A DNA stretch of 64,000 nucleotides from Pseudorhodoferax soli (GTDB taxonomy: Bacteria > Pseudomonadota > Gammaproteobacteria > Burkholderiales > Burkholderiaceae_C), in the NCBI RefSeq assembly GCF_003337555.1, contig NZ_QPJK01000006.1, positions 248,001 to 312,000 on the forward strand, given 5' to 3'. Both the position numbers and the translations under genes were made by a program. The notes below the pieces were generated by a model. The model had not been told where the DNA came from, did no database searches, and saw only the letters and a list, made by a program, of their open reading frames with translations. This document shows, piece after piece, positions 54,114 to 63,790 of this stretch. Numbering within the stretch: position 1 is the first letter of the stretch; each line of letters opens with the position of its first letter.

Positions 54114-54876
54114 CGAGCAGTCGCGGCGATGGCGTGCCGGAAGATGGACGCAGGCTGGGGCGCTGCACACAGCTCGTTCGAGCACGTGTGCGCGCGAGTC
54201 GCTCTGGGGTGGGCGATGGCCGGGTCGTCGATCTCGTTGTCGACCGCGTGGAGCTTCTGGGAACCGCTTGCGTCGTGCGGCTCGGCCGGGGTGCTACGGT
54301 GTGTCGGATCGCAAGGTGCATTGCTCAACATGGCGTCGGTCCTCATGTCGGTTCGATCAGCCCTGATGAACCAGGCTGTGATCGAAGCGTAGGTGCCGGT
54401 CTTCGCGGCGTCGAGACGCAATAGGCAGTAGAAACAGCGGGCTTTCGCACCTAGTTCCGTGGTCTTGCCAGGGCGGGCTTGCCGTTCTCCCCATGGTTGC
54501 CCCTGCCGGCGATGCATGGGCTTGCTGCGAGGCGGCAGTTGAATGGCCGACCGCTCGGTGCACCATGTCTTTTCTGCAGGTGCCGCAGGGTTTTGCGGGC
54601 AGCAGGTCGTGTGAACCCGACCGATTGCTTTGCGCCGGCTGGATCGCCCTGCCGCTACCGCACGTCCAATGCTTCAGGAGTGGAATTCGAGAGCCTGCCG
54701 GCCATGGGCGTCGAAGCGCATGGGCTGTGGTCAGGCTGCTGCCGGCTCAGCACTGCAGCCGGGTGATGACGGCGAATCCACCCGCACGGAGCATGGCCTG
54801 CCGGCCCTCTGGCAGCCATGTGCTGCCTATCGGGTGCCCGCTGGTTGGGATGGTGCAGCCAATAGAGGCGGCAACC
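54114..54876. other. Non-coding insertion in the tra operon next to the AbiE remnant
   Basis: About 760 bases between the TrbI-like gene and the AbiEii remnant. A minus-strand frame ending at 54110 (ATGA overlap with the TrbI-like start) stays open to 54517, but its translation is not protein-like beyond that overlap. The stretch interrupts an otherwise tightly packed operon, so it probably came in with the AbiE module and has decayed. Confidence 0.5.
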
Positions 54877-54984
54877 TTATCGCTCCAAGCCATAGTGGGT
54901 CAGCACCAGGTTGAACTCTTGCCTGGTGATGTCGGCGCGCTGCCTCAAGCGTGCCCGGATGGAGACAGCCAGGCTGCGGCGCAT
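54877..54984 (-). pseudogene. AbiEii toxin remnant (N-terminus only)
   Basis: The first 35 codons resemble the start of AbiEii-type nucleotidyltransferase toxins (MRRSLAVSIRARLRQRADIT, then RQEFNLVLTHYGLER). The frame then hits a TAA. The following DNA does not contain the catalytic nucleotidyltransferase region in any frame I checked, so the toxin is truncated to about 10% of its normal length. It begins just inside the end of the AbiEi frame, the normal abiEi-abiEii overlap. Confidence 0.7.
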
Positions 54985-55609
54985 GCGGCGACACTTTCCA
55001 GATAGGGCCGCATGACGTTGGCCACGCGGTCCACCCTGGCGTGGTGCCAGAGAGCATCCATCGCCAACTTGTGTTGCGACCATCCATCGTGCAGCGCTTC
55101 AGTGCAACGTCCAGGCCGACCTTGTTGCGGTACCTGAAGCAGTCGACCACCGTCTTGGCCGCGTTGAACACGGGGACATCCACGCCGTCGATCTGGACTC
55201 GCTCGATGCCATCGGCCAGCGCCGCCCCCTGACATCCGCACCACGCGCAGGGCGGGCTGGTCCAGCCGGGGTGTGGGCGAGTGATGGGGAATCGCCATCC
55301 AGACCTCCAAAGGTGCTTGCGTGCCGATGCCATGGACGCGCAGTGCCGACAGCAGGCACTCCACACCGCGCGGCACGCGCAGGGCCACCTCGGCCAGCGA
55401 CCGATGCTCGCTGAGCGCACGTCCAGGCAGGCTGTAGACGCCGCGGGCGACCCGCTCAAGCTTGCCGGCTGCAAGCAGCCTGCTGAGCAACACCGTCGGC
55501 AGGCCTTGCCAGCCAGGTCACGCGCGCGCAGCAGTGGCCGGCGTCCGGCGAGCGCCAGCACTGCTTGTTGGAGCGTCGGGCTTGATCCCGTGTCCGAAGA
55601 TCGTTGCAA
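54945..55609 (-). pseudogene. AbiEi antitoxin/regulator pseudogene with three frameshifts
   Basis: Joining frames gives a recognisable AbiEi protein: a start with ALAGRRPLLRARDLAGK, a winged-helix part (LLSRLLAAGKLERVARGVY), then GVECLLSALRVHGIGTQAPL, ADGIERVQIDGVDVPVFNAA, KTVVDCFRYRNKVGLDVAL and RVANVMRPYLESVA. The reading frame shifts at about 55503 (one base missing), at the run of five C (plus strand) at 55225-55229 (one base extra), and at about 55100 (one base missing). Antitoxins of this family repress their own operon and neutralise AbiEii. It cannot make a full protein unless these are sequencing errors. Confidence 0.8.
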
Positions 55610-55705
55610 TATCTAGTCGTTTGTCAATAAATGGCCAGGAACAGAAACACATGCGGATGGGAGGTGCGCCAGACCTTGCGCGTACGTCCGGATGCGCACG
55701 ACCGG

Positions 55706-58279
55706 TCACAGCGACAGTCCTCGTTGGCGCAGCAGCTCGCCGATGGCCTCGTCGATCGACAGGCCCTGCGCACGCAAGGCATCGATCGGCGCGTTGTCCT
55801 CCAGCTTGTTGGAAAACAGCAGGTGCGTTGCCGGGTCCAGGATGTTGCGGGCCACCCCTTCGCCGACAGGCGAGGAGATGTACAGCTCGGAAAAAGCGCC
55901 CGCCTCGGTGCGCAATGAACCCAGCAGTCGCTTCTTGGGCTCGTCCATGGACAGGCGCCCCTTGCGGTCCAGCATCTCGATCGATTCTGGCTTCTGCCGC
56001 AGGAGGAACACCCAGTCGGAACAGTTGAAGGCCGCCTCCATCTGGGCCGAGCCGTAGTAGTCGTCTGCGCTCTGCGTCCCCGTCCCCAGCGCCCCCCCAT
56101 ACTTGCGTGCACGCCTGGCCGCCTCCTCGACGACGGCTGCCTTGACCGGGTCGTCGGCGCCGATGTCGCCCAGCTGCTGCTTGAGCTCGTCGATGAAGAG
56201 CACCTTGCGCCGATCGCGGGTGAGGTACATCTCGCCCGTAATCTGGTGCAGCAGCAGGATGTTGACCACGGCGTGCAGGTCCGGGCGCCGCTTGAGTTCC
56301 TCGTTCTCGATGACGATGAAGTCGTTGCTGAAGTCGACATTGGCATGGCCCTCGAAGTAGCGCTCGTACTGACCGCCGCGCGCGTAAGGGTTCAGCATGA
56401 TGGCCAGGTCCTTGATGCGCTGGTCGTTGACGATGCCGAGTTCCGGGATCGAGCCGGTCTTGAAGGCGTCGCGCAGCGCCGTGATGGTCAGGTCCTGCCC
56501 GTGGCTGCGCCACAGCTGCAGCACCATGGCGGAGATCGCCTTGTACTGGACCTCCTGGAGCTGGTGCTGCATCGAGGCCATCTTGGCGATGCCGGGCACC
56601 AGCATGTCGATGTCTTCATGGATGTCCCGCACGATCGTGAACGGGTTGAGGCAGATCTTCACATCCGGCCGGAACTCGATGTAGGTGCCGCGCGCCTTGC
56701 GGCACAGCTTCTCGAAGCTGCGGCCCAGGTCCAGCATCCAGACCTTGGCCCCGATGGCGCGGTAGGACCAGGCCATCTCGTTCATGAGCACCGACTTGCC
56801 CGAGCCGGGCGCGCCGATGATCGCGAAGTTGTAGTTGCCCAGGTCGTTGTCGAACAGGTCCAGCGTCATGAGCTGGCCACGCCGGCCACCGAACACCAGG
56901 GCAGGCGTGCGGGTGCCGCGCCATTCCGCGATGAGTGGGGCCATGTGGATCGCGTTGGTGATCAGCTTGCGCGTGACACGGCGCATCTTGGCCAAGTCCT
57001 TGTGCATGCGTGGGCTCAGTGTCATGGGCAGGCTGGCGAGCAGGGCCTGGCGGTGCATGTAGGTGTCGGCATTGAGCTGAAAACCGCGGGCACGCCAGAT
57101 CGCGTTCGCCGCCTCATGGGCTGCGGCAGCCTTCTCCGGGCGCGAGAAGATCGCCAGCTGGTGGTACATGCTGACCAGGCCACCGCCCTTGTCGATGGCG
57201 TTGGCCGCGGCCGACCAGTCGTCCAGCTTCTTGCGCACATCGGGCATCACATCGGCCATCTTGGAGCGCGCGTTCTGCGTTGCGCGCACGTGGTTGGCCG
57301 TCACGACCGACTTGGTGGCGTTCGGATCCAGCATGTGCACGCCCAGCGTGATCAGGAAGGGCGCGCTGTACTGCAGCGCCGGCTGCATGAGGTCGCCGAT
57401 CAAGGAGCCCATCTGCCACAGGGCAAACTCTTCCGGGAAGCTCTTGATGCTGTAGAAGCGCGCTTCGAGCACCTCCTGGCTGGTCTCCTTCCACAGTGTC
57501 AGCCCAGTGGGGTGCGGGTCCTGGATGGTGTCGAAGTCCACGATCTGGTCGCGGATCTCGCGCCCGTCGTCGTAGTGCAATTGGCGGTCGTCGTCGAAGT
57601 TGAGGTCCGGATGGTCGGAATGCGCGATGCGGTCGGGGTTCGTGAAGAGTGCGCACCAGTTGATGAGGGCGGTGGCGTCGCAGACGCGGTTGGGCAGCAT
57701 GGCCGAACGCAGCGTGGCGCCGATGGAGTCGCGCAGGTTGAGCAGGGCCTCCCTCTGGCCGAGGTCCTCGGCATTTCCGGGAACCGTCAGGCTCAGCATG
57801 AGCCGGAAATCCCGCAGGGTGTAGTGAAAGCCCGCCGTGAGCGATTCCTGGGTGCCGCGCAGCAGGTGCTGCACACGCTGGCGCGCCAGCTTGCGGAACA
57901 GGTTCTCGTCGGGGACGGGGTGCCCCCAGGGCTTGGCGCGCTCGGCCTGGTCGGCGTCCTCCACGCGCAGGTTGGTGTACTGGCGCAGCTGCTGGCGCAC
58001 GTGCGGAGACGCGAAGAGGTGGAACTGCAGGCCGGTCGCGGGAGGGCAGTTCGCGTACAGGGAGACGAGGACCTCCGCCATGCGTTCGTCCGCGCCCGCC
58101 TGGGGCATGACCTCCAGCATGAAGCCCATGCCGTCGCGGTTGACGAAGATGCACTCCTGCGCCAGGTAGCCGGAGTAGGGCAGCCAACCGGCGAACTGTT
58201 CGGAGGGCGATGGCGCCTCGGTGGTCCAGGGCCAGAGCCGATGTTCGCCAGCAGGGCGGGGAGTGGAAGCTGCCTGCAT
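55706..58279 (-). CDS. traC: Conjugal transfer ATPase TraC (VirB4 type)
   Basis: An 857-residue ATPase that powers pilus assembly at the inner membrane. The N-terminal TraC domain has FAGWLPYSGYLAQECIFVNR; the ATPase domain has Walker A GAPGSGKS (residues 489-496) and Walker B VLFIDE (about 693-698), followed by arm motifs such as GGALGTGTQSADDYYGS. I start at the ATG at 58279; the frame upstream overlaps traV antisense. Its end is 97 bases before the AbiEi remnant, which separates it from the next tra gene. Confidence 0.95.
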   Translation of the reverse strand: MQAASTPRPAGEHRLWPWTTEAPSPSEQFAGWLPYSGYLAQECIFVNRDGMGFMLEVMPQAGADERMAEVLVSLYANCPPATGLQFHLFASPHVRQQLRQYTNLRVEDADQAERAKPWGHPVPDENLFRKLARQRVQHLLRGTQESLTAGFHYTLRDFRLMLSLTVPGNAEDLGQREALLNLRDSIGATLRSAMLPNRVCDATALINWCALFTNPDRIAHSDHPDLNFDDDRQLHYDDGREIRDQIVDFDTIQDPHPTGLTLWKETSQEVLEARFYSIKSFPEEFALWQMGSLIGDLMQPALQYSAPFLITLGVHMLDPNATKSVVTANHVRATQNARSKMADVMPDVRKKLDDWSAAANAIDKGGGLVSMYHQLAIFSRPEKAAAAHEAANAIWRARGFQLNADTYMHRQALLASLPMTLSPRMHKDLAKMRRVTRKLITNAIHMAPLIAEWRGTRTPALVFGGRRGQLMTLDLFDNDLGNYNFAIIGAPGSGKSVLMNEMAWSYRAIGAKVWMLDLGRSFEKLCRKARGTYIEFRPDVKICLNPFTIVRDIHEDIDMLVPGIAKMASMQHQLQEVQYKAISAMVLQLWRSHGQDLTITALRDAFKTGSIPELGIVNDQRIKDLAIMLNPYARGGQYERYFEGHANVDFSNDFIVIENEELKRRPDLHAVVNILLLHQITGEMYLTRDRRKVLFIDELKQQLGDIGADDPVKAAVVEEAARRARKYGGALGTGTQSADDYYGSAQMEAAFNCSDWVFLLRQKPESIEMLDRKGRLSMDEPKKRLLGSLRTEAGAFSELYISSPVGEGVARNILDPATHLLFSNKLEDNAPIDALRAQGLSIDEAIGELLRQRGLSL

Positions 58280-58286
58280 GGCGTCC

Positions 58287-58943
58287 TCAGGGATGCTGGC
58301 CGGGAACGGCCATGGGGCGGTTGAAGCTGGGAAAGCTGCCAAAGGGCGAGGCACCAGAGCCGCGCGGCAGTCCATCGGCTGCGGGCTCGGCGGCAGCACC
58401 CGGCACAGCCGTCGGCGCGGCGGCGTCCGGCGCCGCAGCAGGCGGTGGCCGCAGCGGCTGGTGGCGGTCGCGAATCCGCTGGCGCACATGTTCGAGCTGC
58501 CAGCGTCCGCCGTCGACCTGGACGTAGACATAGCCCTGGTCCCAGAGGTCCCCGTCGGCGTCCTCCCAAGGTTTCGTCCACAGGCGCAGCACGCGCGCGG
58601 GTGATCGCAGCGGGGCGCCGGCCCCGCCTTCCCTGATGGCGTCGGCCAGGCCGGGGCTGGCCGGCACGGGGCGCGGCGGCGTACCGTCCCCGTTGGCAGC
58701 CGATGCGCTTTCGGCTGATGCGGCGGATGCGGCCGCCTGCCTTGCGGTGGATGCGGAGGGCGCGCCGCGTTGGCTGGGCAGCTTGTCGTGCACGGCATTC
58801 GCGTAGGTGCCCGAGACCGAGTCGCAGGCCACACCGTCAGGCGCCGCGCACGCGTACCTGGAGCCGCCGTCCAGCCCCGACATGTTGACGCAGCCGGCCA
58901 GGGGCACACCCAGCATCAGCAGGTGGCGGATCACGGCTGCCAC
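58287..58943 (-). CDS. traV: Conjugal transfer lipoprotein TraV
   Basis: A 218-residue outer-membrane lipoprotein, the VirB7-like member of the F-type core complex with TraK and TraB. The lipobox is PLAGC with Cys18, followed by the TraV signature [20 protein letters not shown] and TYANA. The C-terminal third is Pro/Ala-rich. It overlaps the end of dsbC by 13 bases and precedes traC by 7 bases. Confidence 0.92.
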   Translation of the reverse strand: MAAVIRHLLMLGVPLAGCVNMSGLDGGSRYACAAPDGVACDSVSGTYANAVHDKLPSQRGAPSASTARQAAASAASAESASAANGDGTPPRPVPASPGLADAIREGGAGAPLRSPARVLRLWTKPWEDADGDLWDQGYVYVQVDGGRWQLEHVRQRIRDRHQPLRPPPAAAPDAAAPTAVPGAAAEPAADGLPRGSGASPFGSFPSFNRPMAVPGQHP

Positions 58944-59785
58944 TCCAGCGTGCGCGGCGCGGCAGCAACGGGTCGTGCGCCTTTTGCAGCGCCCTCCAGG
59001 CGGCTCAGGATGACGCTGCGGTCGATGTAGCCGTCGGTCCGGCTGCCATCGGACCAGATCAAGGTCGGTGTGCCGTTGACGCGCAGAGACCGCGCCAGCG
59101 AGAGATTGCGCCCGACCGGGTGTTCACAGTGCGCGTTCGGCCGCTGTGCGCTAGCGTCTCCGCGCAGCATCCACTGGTGCCAGGCCTCATTGCGTTCGTC
59201 GGCGCACCAGATCGCCACGGGACGCGCCTCCCCCAGGAAAGGGACCAGAAAGGTGTGGACCGTGACGTCCTCCACCGTGGCGAGTTCGGCCTCCAGCCGT
59301 TTGCAGAAGCCGCAGTTCGGGTCGCTGAACACCGCGACATGGCGTGTGCCGTTGCCGCGCCGCACCGTGATCGCGTCGGCCAGCGGAAGCTGGTCGAAGG
59401 CCACCGACGGCGCGTCGGCCTGCTGTACGGTCGCAGGGGCGGTATCCGAGGTGGCGTGTCCCTCGCCCGCCCGCTGCGCGAGCTTCGGCCCGGTGAGGTC
59501 GCGCATGGCCTGGGTGTCGAACAGGCGGCCAAAAAGGAAAATGCGCGGGTTGGCGGAAGCGACGTAGGCCACGTTGCCGTTCATCCAGACCTCGTAGAGT
59601 CCGGGCACCTCGGTCGTCGCGACTTCGTTGAACCGGGTTCCAGGATGGGCGGCGCGCAGGGTGGCGAGCAGGCGGGCCGCATCGGCATCGGCTGCCGCCG
59701 GCAGGGCTGCGAGGAGAGAGGCGGTCAAGGCCAGGGCGGCCGGGTACCGGCGGACCGGGCGGCTGCGTTCAATAGCTTTGGTCAT
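58931..59785 (-). CDS. dsbC: DsbC-type disulfide isomerase of the conjugation operon
   Basis: A 284-residue periplasmic thioredoxin-fold protein. A signal peptide (about 1-35) leads to a DsbC-like dimerisation domain ([19 protein letters not shown]) and the catalytic domain with C158-G-F-C161 ([13 protein letters not shown]) and the cis-Pro loop [11 protein letters not shown]. It likely shuffles disulfides in TraN, TraU and other Cys-rich transfer proteins. It overlaps traB by 17 bases and traV by 13. Confidence 0.92.
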   Translation of the reverse strand: MTKAIERSRPVRRYPAALALTASLLAALPAAADADAARLLATLRAAHPGTRFNEVATTEVPGLYEVWMNGNVAYVASANPRIFLFGRLFDTQAMRDLTGPKLAQRAGEGHATSDTAPATVQQADAPSVAFDQLPLADAITVRRGNGTRHVAVFSDPNCGFCKRLEAELATVEDVTVHTFLVPFLGEARPVAIWCADERNEAWHQWMLRGDASAQRPNAHCEHPVGRNLSLARSLRVNGTPTLIWSDGSRTDGYIDRSVILSRLEGAAKGARPVAAAPRTLEWQP

Positions 59786-61190
59786 CGGTCGGCTCCTGGT
59801 ATCGGCTGTCGGCTGCGCCGGCGCGGCGCATGCCGGTTTGGGCGATCGCGGTCATCGGCGCCTCGATGCGCACGCCCTTCGTGATCACGACGTCGATCTG
59901 ACGGGCCGCATCGACCTCGATCACAGGGAAGGTGTTTTCGGCCAGCTTGATGTAGTACTGCGCGAGGCGGTCCAGCGCCTTGCCGACGCCGCTGCCCAGG
60001 CCGGCGCGGTAGGCGTCGGCGTTGCTGTCGGTGCTCGCGACCGTGCCCAGCGGCGAGTTGCTGTAGCTCGTGTTCGCCGTCGCCAGACCCTGTCCGATGC
60101 CACTGACCACGCCTGCGAGCAGTGCGTTGGCCAGCATCTGGCCTTGCTTGGTGACAAGGCGTCCGCGCATGCCGACCTTGCCGTCCTCGCCGTACACCGT
60201 TCCCTGGATGCGCACTTCCAGCGTGGCGCCGTCGGCCCGCACGCAGGACAGGCTCTCGGTGCGCAGGTAGGCGCGTTCGGAGCTGATGTCACCATAGCCG
60301 GCGGCGACGACGAAGCACTCGCGGTACTCGCCACGGAACTGGTTGGGCAGCACGCTGTTGTCCGATAGCCGAATCAGGACGGGATGCGGGTTGGACTGGG
60401 ACTGGCCTCCGGTCGGGGCGTCCAGGCCGCCCAACAAGATGCCGCGCGTGAAGCTGACGGGCAGGAAGGTGGCGATGGTCTGAGGCGACCCACCGCGGCT
60501 ACGCTCCGCATCGGTGCTCTTGCTCGCACCGGAGGCGTTGGAAGAAGGAGCATGGCGGTCGACCAACGAGACCCGTGCGATGGTCGGCACCGGCGGCTCG
60601 GTGCGCGCCGCAGACGCGGGAAGCTGCAGCGGCGGCGGCGCGGCGCCGGATGCCGGTTGCATGGGCCTGGCCGGCAGCGCCGCCGCTGGCGGCATGGTAA
60701 TCGGGGTTGCGGGAGTTCCGGACTGTGCTGGCGCCGGCGTCGGCGTCGGCGTCGGCATCGCGGGCGGCGCGGTTGCGGGCCCGCGGGTCAGGCGCTGTTC
60801 GATCTCCGCGAACCGCTGCATGGTGCGCGACTCGAACGCCTGGCGGTCCTTGTTGAGCCGGCCTTGCTCCTCTCGCTCGGACTCGTACTGGGCCAGCTTG
60901 CGGCCAGCCTGGCCGACCCACTGGTCGAGCGCCGTGACCTGGCCTCCGGGGGGCATCACGCCCATGTTGGTCACGCCGCCCGCATGCGTGGCCTCCTGGC
61001 CGGCGCTGCGCTTCGATGGTGCGTCCTCGGACAGGGCGAAGACGATCCACAGCAGCGCGATGCCACCCGCGACGATGGCGCCCAGCAGGACGAATTGGCG
61101 CTGACGTGGAGAAAGACGCCCGAGCAGGCCCTCACTGGAGCGCGGGCGGCGCAAAGGATGCGGGCCGGCAGGCGGCTGGTGGTCTGTCAT
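59769..61190 (-). CDS. traB: Conjugal transfer protein TraB (VirB10-like)
   Basis: A 473-residue envelope-spanning protein. A transmembrane helix (about residues 33-53) is followed by a short coiled coil (about 90-130), a Pro-rich spacer (about 138-215) and the C-terminal VirB10-like beta domain ([52 protein letters not shown]). It joins TraK and TraV in the core complex. The ATG at 61190 overlaps the traK stop by 4 bases (ATGA). Confidence 0.95.
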   Translation of the reverse strand: MTDHQPPAGPHPLRRPRSSEGLLGRLSPRQRQFVLLGAIVAGGIALLWIVFALSEDAPSKRSAGQEATHAGGVTNMGVMPPGGQVTALDQWVGQAGRKLAQYESEREEQGRLNKDRQAFESRTMQRFAEIEQRLTRGPATAPPAMPTPTPTPAPAQSGTPATPITMPPAAALPARPMQPASGAAPPPLQLPASAARTEPPVPTIARVSLVDRHAPSSNASGASKSTDAERSRGGSPQTIATFLPVSFTRGILLGGLDAPTGGQSQSNPHPVLIRLSDNSVLPNQFRGEYRECFVVAAGYGDISSERAYLRTESLSCVRADGATLEVRIQGTVYGEDGKVGMRGRLVTKQGQMLANALLAGVVSGIGQGLATANTSYSNSPLGTVASTDSNADAYRAGLGSGVGKALDRLAQYYIKLAENTFPVIEVDAARQIDVVITKGVRIEAPMTAIAQTGMRRAGAADSRYQEPTDDQSY

Positions 61191-62131
61191 TCGGCGCCCT
61201 CGCGACGCAACACGTAGACGCTCGTGGCCTCTCCTGGCGCCAGGTTGTGGTGCTCGATGGCGATCCCTGCGATTTCGCCGTTCTCCCGTCCTGCGGGACG
61301 GTCGAACTCCTGCTCCGCAAGGACCATCGGTGCGGCACCGATGTTCTGGAGCGCGTACTTCTCCCCGACGAATCCCCGGCCTTCGTACCGTCGCGCGAGG
61401 GTGAAGCGGGTCTGCGCCCAGAGCTGCAGCGGTCTGTGCGTGTCCTCCACGCGGACGTCCGGCGGAACGCGGTCTGACGCCATCGCCACGAGCAGCGCCT
61501 TCATGGTGCGCACGTGGTTCGGCGCTGGACCTGCGGCGAGCGCCTCGCCGGCGGATCGCCGCAGTGCGCGCGGCGTCCTGTCCCGGATCACGATGGTGTC
61601 GGCAGGGGTGTCTGCCCGGCGCAGCAGCAGCGTGTAGGTGGCCGTTGCCGAGGACACGAAAAGGTTGATCGGACGCAGGCCATCGCCGACGGGACGCAGG
61701 TAGATCTCTCCCTTGTCGCGATCGCAGGCGACGGTCACGTCGCCTGCCGGATTGCTGGGCGGCGTGCCAAGCGGCCCGGTCGCGGAAGGCGCGGACGCGG
61801 CGGTGTTGCCTGCACCACCGACGCCGCATTGGCTGGAGTGGATGTTGCCGAACACGTCCGTGATGGCCGCGCCTTCGATGCGGACCCGGGTGGGCTCCCT
61901 GCTGGAGACGATGGCCTCCGCGGCGACGCCATCGCGCGCCTCCACGAGCTGCAGTGCCAGTGCAGGGAGACCGCCGCAGCACGCCGCGGCTGCCATCGCT
62001 TGCGCAGCGAACTGGGTCGTGCGTCGCCGCCACGGGCGCGGTACCTGCACCGGGCCGCAGCCGGGTCGCCGCGGATGGCCGCTGGGCGGCAGATGCGCCC
62101 CGCCTGCGGGCAGGGCCTTACTTGACGGCAT
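61187..62131 (-). CDS. traK: Conjugal transfer protein TraK (VirB9-like, secretin type)
   Basis: A 314-residue periplasmic/outer-membrane protein of the core complex. The ATG at 62131 is preceded by AGGAGG six bases upstream and overlaps traE by 14 bases; this gives a long, Pro/Arg-rich n-region before the hydrophobic core QAMAAAACCGGLPALALQ. The TraK domain follows: TRVRIEGAAITDVFG, GEIYLRPVG, PINLFVSSATATYTLLL. The C-terminal half has ALQNIGAAPMVLAEQEF, typical of VirB9-like folds. Confidence 0.92.
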   Translation of the reverse strand: MPSSKALPAGGAHLPPSGHPRRPGCGPVQVPRPWRRRTTQFAAQAMAAAACCGGLPALALQLVEARDGVAAEAIVSSREPTRVRIEGAAITDVFGNIHSSQCGVGGAGNTAASAPSATGPLGTPPSNPAGDVTVACDRDKGEIYLRPVGDGLRPINLFVSSATATYTLLLRRADTPADTIVIRDRTPRALRRSAGEALAAGPAPNHVRTMKALLVAMASDRVPPDVRVEDTHRPLQLWAQTRFTLARRYEGRGFVGEKYALQNIGAAPMVLAEQEFDRPAGRENGEIAGIAIEHHNLAPGEATSVYVLRREGAE

Positions 62132-62684
62132 AGGCGACCTCCTGGAAACCAAGGACGTGCAGCCGCGCGCCTGCATGGCCGAAGTCGATGCGGTAGGCCT
62201 TCAGATCATGGGCCGTCTCGTGGCCGTTCACGAGCGTGCGCAGCCTGCCGCGCACGACAAGCGATTGCTGCTCTTCGCTGGCGACCAACTGCTGGGGCGC
62301 GAACGATGTGGCGGCGTTGATGCGCTTGAGCCGCTCCGCCTCCACCTCTTGCCGTGCTTTCAACGCACCGTGCTGCGCCGGGTCCACGTAGCCGAGCAGC
62401 ATCTCCTTCTTCCATTCGATGGAGTTCGGCGTGACGTCCAGGACCAGCCAGGCGATGAAGCTGCCCATCTGCTCGAGGTATTCGCCGGAGGCCCGGCCGC
62501 CTTCCACCCAGAACGTCTTGTTCAGGACGGGGGGCACGACCACGGTCCGAACCGAGCCGAGCAGCATGACGATGGTCGACAGGGCCAGGATCAGGCAGCC
62601 CGTCAGTCCACCGATTGCCAGTGCCTGACCCTGGTTGCGCCGGCGCAGGTCGCGCAGGTCGGTGTTGAGGCGGGCGTAGTCCAT
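62118..62684 (-). CDS. traE: Conjugal transfer protein TraE (VirB5/VirB8-like)
   Basis: A 188-residue inner-membrane protein. One N-terminal transmembrane helix (about residues 22-44, AIGGLTGCLILALSTIVMLL) is followed by a periplasmic domain with the TraE core KTFWVEGGRASGEYLEQMGS and VDPAQHGALKARQEVEAERL. It sits between traL and traK, as in F and SXT elements, and overlaps traK by 14 bases. Confidence 0.95.
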   Translation of the reverse strand: MDYARLNTDLRDLRRRNQGQALAIGGLTGCLILALSTIVMLLGSVRTVVVPPVLNKTFWVEGGRASGEYLEQMGSFIAWLVLDVTPNSIEWKKEMLLGYVDPAQHGALKARQEVEAERLKRINAATSFAPQQLVASEEQQSLVVRGRLRTLVNGHETAHDLKAYRIDFGHAGARLHVLGFQEVAYAVK

Positions 62685-62694
62685 CTGGCGCCTC

Positions 62695-62994
62695 CTAGCC
62701 CACCATGCGCCGCAGATGGGACGGGGGGGTGGCCTGCATGGAGGTGGCCGGGCTGGTGGGCAGATGCCAGTAGAGCCAATGGATGGCGAAGGACGGATGC
62801 TTGTCGGCCTTCAGGCGGGCGATCCACCGGGACAGGGCGACGCCGATGGCCGCACAGAGCGCGAAGGTGGTCTTGCTCGAGGTCAGGTAGCCGACGAAGA
62901 ACATGAAGAGGACCGGGGCCGCCACGTCGATGTCCCAGAAGCCGATCTTCCAGCTGTCGTCGAGGCGGCGCGGGATGTAGGTATCGGTGCGCAT
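62695..62994 (-). CDS. traL: Conjugal transfer protein TraL
   Basis: A 99-residue inner-membrane protein, VirB3-like. It begins with TDTYIPRRLDDSWKIGFWDI, the standard TraL N-terminus, and has two hydrophobic helices (about residues 24-60). It carries the family end KHPSFAIHWLYWHLP. It lies 10 bases before traE and 21 bases after the pilin gene. Confidence 0.95.
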   Translation of the reverse strand: MRTDTYIPRRLDDSWKIGFWDIDVAAPVLFMFFVGYLTSSKTTFALCAAIGVALSRWIARLKADKHPSFAIHWLYWHLPTSPATSMQATPPSHLRRMVG

Positions 62995-63015
62995 GGGCGT
63001 CCTTCGCGCTGTGCG

Positions 63016-63375
63016 TCAGACGACGGCGCCCATGATGGCGCCCGCGATCACCAGGCCGACGGCGCCGAAGATGGCCATGCCGATGTAGAAGAGCACAGGC
63101 CCGAAGTTCCTCAGCGCCGACAGGCTGATGAGGGCGACGACGAAGCCGATGAAGCCCACCAGTGCCTTGATGGCCGGGCCCAGGTCGGCCAGTTGGGTCA
63201 AGGCGGACGTCATGGGGCCGGTGATGCCGGTGAACGCCACGAGATCGAGCGCATGTCCGGGCACCGCGACCGCCAGGCCCAGGAGGGCCAGGGCGAACAG
63301 ACAGAGGCAGCCCACAAGCCTGCGGCCAGGCAGCGGCGCGAACTTGGGCATGCGGGAGACGGTGGTGGCTTGCAT
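63016..63375 (-). CDS. traA: Conjugative pilin precursor TraA
   Basis: A 119-residue propilin. The leader is long (about residues 1-42, ending VPGHA), then a short mature subunit with two hydrophobic helices (about 67-85 and 93-117), as in F-pilin. AGGAG lies six bases before the ATG at 63375. The S26 peptidase at 53176-53751 is the likely processing enzyme. Identity to known pilins cannot be measured by eye; name rests on size, two-helix layout and position before traL. Confidence 0.85.
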   Translation of the reverse strand: MQATTVSRMPKFAPLPGRRLVGCLCLFALALLGLAVAVPGHALDLVAFTGITGPMTSALTQLADLGPAIKALVGFIGFVVALISLSALRNFGPVLFYIGMAIFGAVGLVIAGAIMGAVV

Positions 63376-63451
63376 GGGCAACTCCTGAAGGTGGGGAAGC
63401 GAGTCGGAGAGGGTCACTGAACGGAGACCGGAGGCATGCATGGCATGGCCG

Positions 63452-63790
63452 TCACGGTGGCCCCTGAGGCACGGCGTCCGGGAACACTGCCGCCCTCGTT
63501 GGAGCGCTTGCGGTCGGACGCGCCGCTTGCGTCGCGTGTCCGCTGTGCGCGGACGGGGAGTGCAGAGCTTGTGCGCCCCGGAAGGCCTTGGGCGTTGCGA
63601 CGGGGCAGGACCGCGCCTCGCACAACCGAAACGAAGCCAGCGCTCCATTGCCCTGCTGCGCGGCACGCCACGAAGGCGTCTGAGGCGCTGCGGCAGGCGG
63701 CTCGACTTGCGAGGGGCCGCCCGCGCATCCGATCTGGAGCAGCGGGACCGCGCATGCGACGGCGCGTGCCGGCCATGTGGCGGTCATCAT
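63452..63790 (-). CDS. Small lipoprotein upstream of the pilin gene
   Basis: A 112-residue predicted lipoprotein with a lipobox-like LLQIGC after a short signal sequence. The mature part has two cysteines in FRLCEARSCPVATPK and a low-complexity Ala/Ser/Pro tail. Its ATG overlaps the stop of the lytic transglycosylase gene by 4 bases (ATGA). I recognise no named family, but the CxxxxC-PxPTPK-like motif recurs in small lipoproteins of conjugative elements. It may help anchor the pilus machinery to the cell wall. Confidence 0.65.
   Translation of the reverse strand: MMTATWPARAVACAVPLLQIGCAGGPSQVEPPAAAPQTPSWRAAQQGNGALASFRLCEARSCPVATPKAFRGAQALHSPSAHSGHATQAARPTASAPTRAAVFPDAVPQGPP

Noticed and set aside
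54110-54517. Minus-strand 135-codon frame with ATGA overlap to the TrbI-like gene
   Set aside because: The overlap is suggestive, but the protein has no signal, membrane or family pattern and lies in the decayed AbiE flank.
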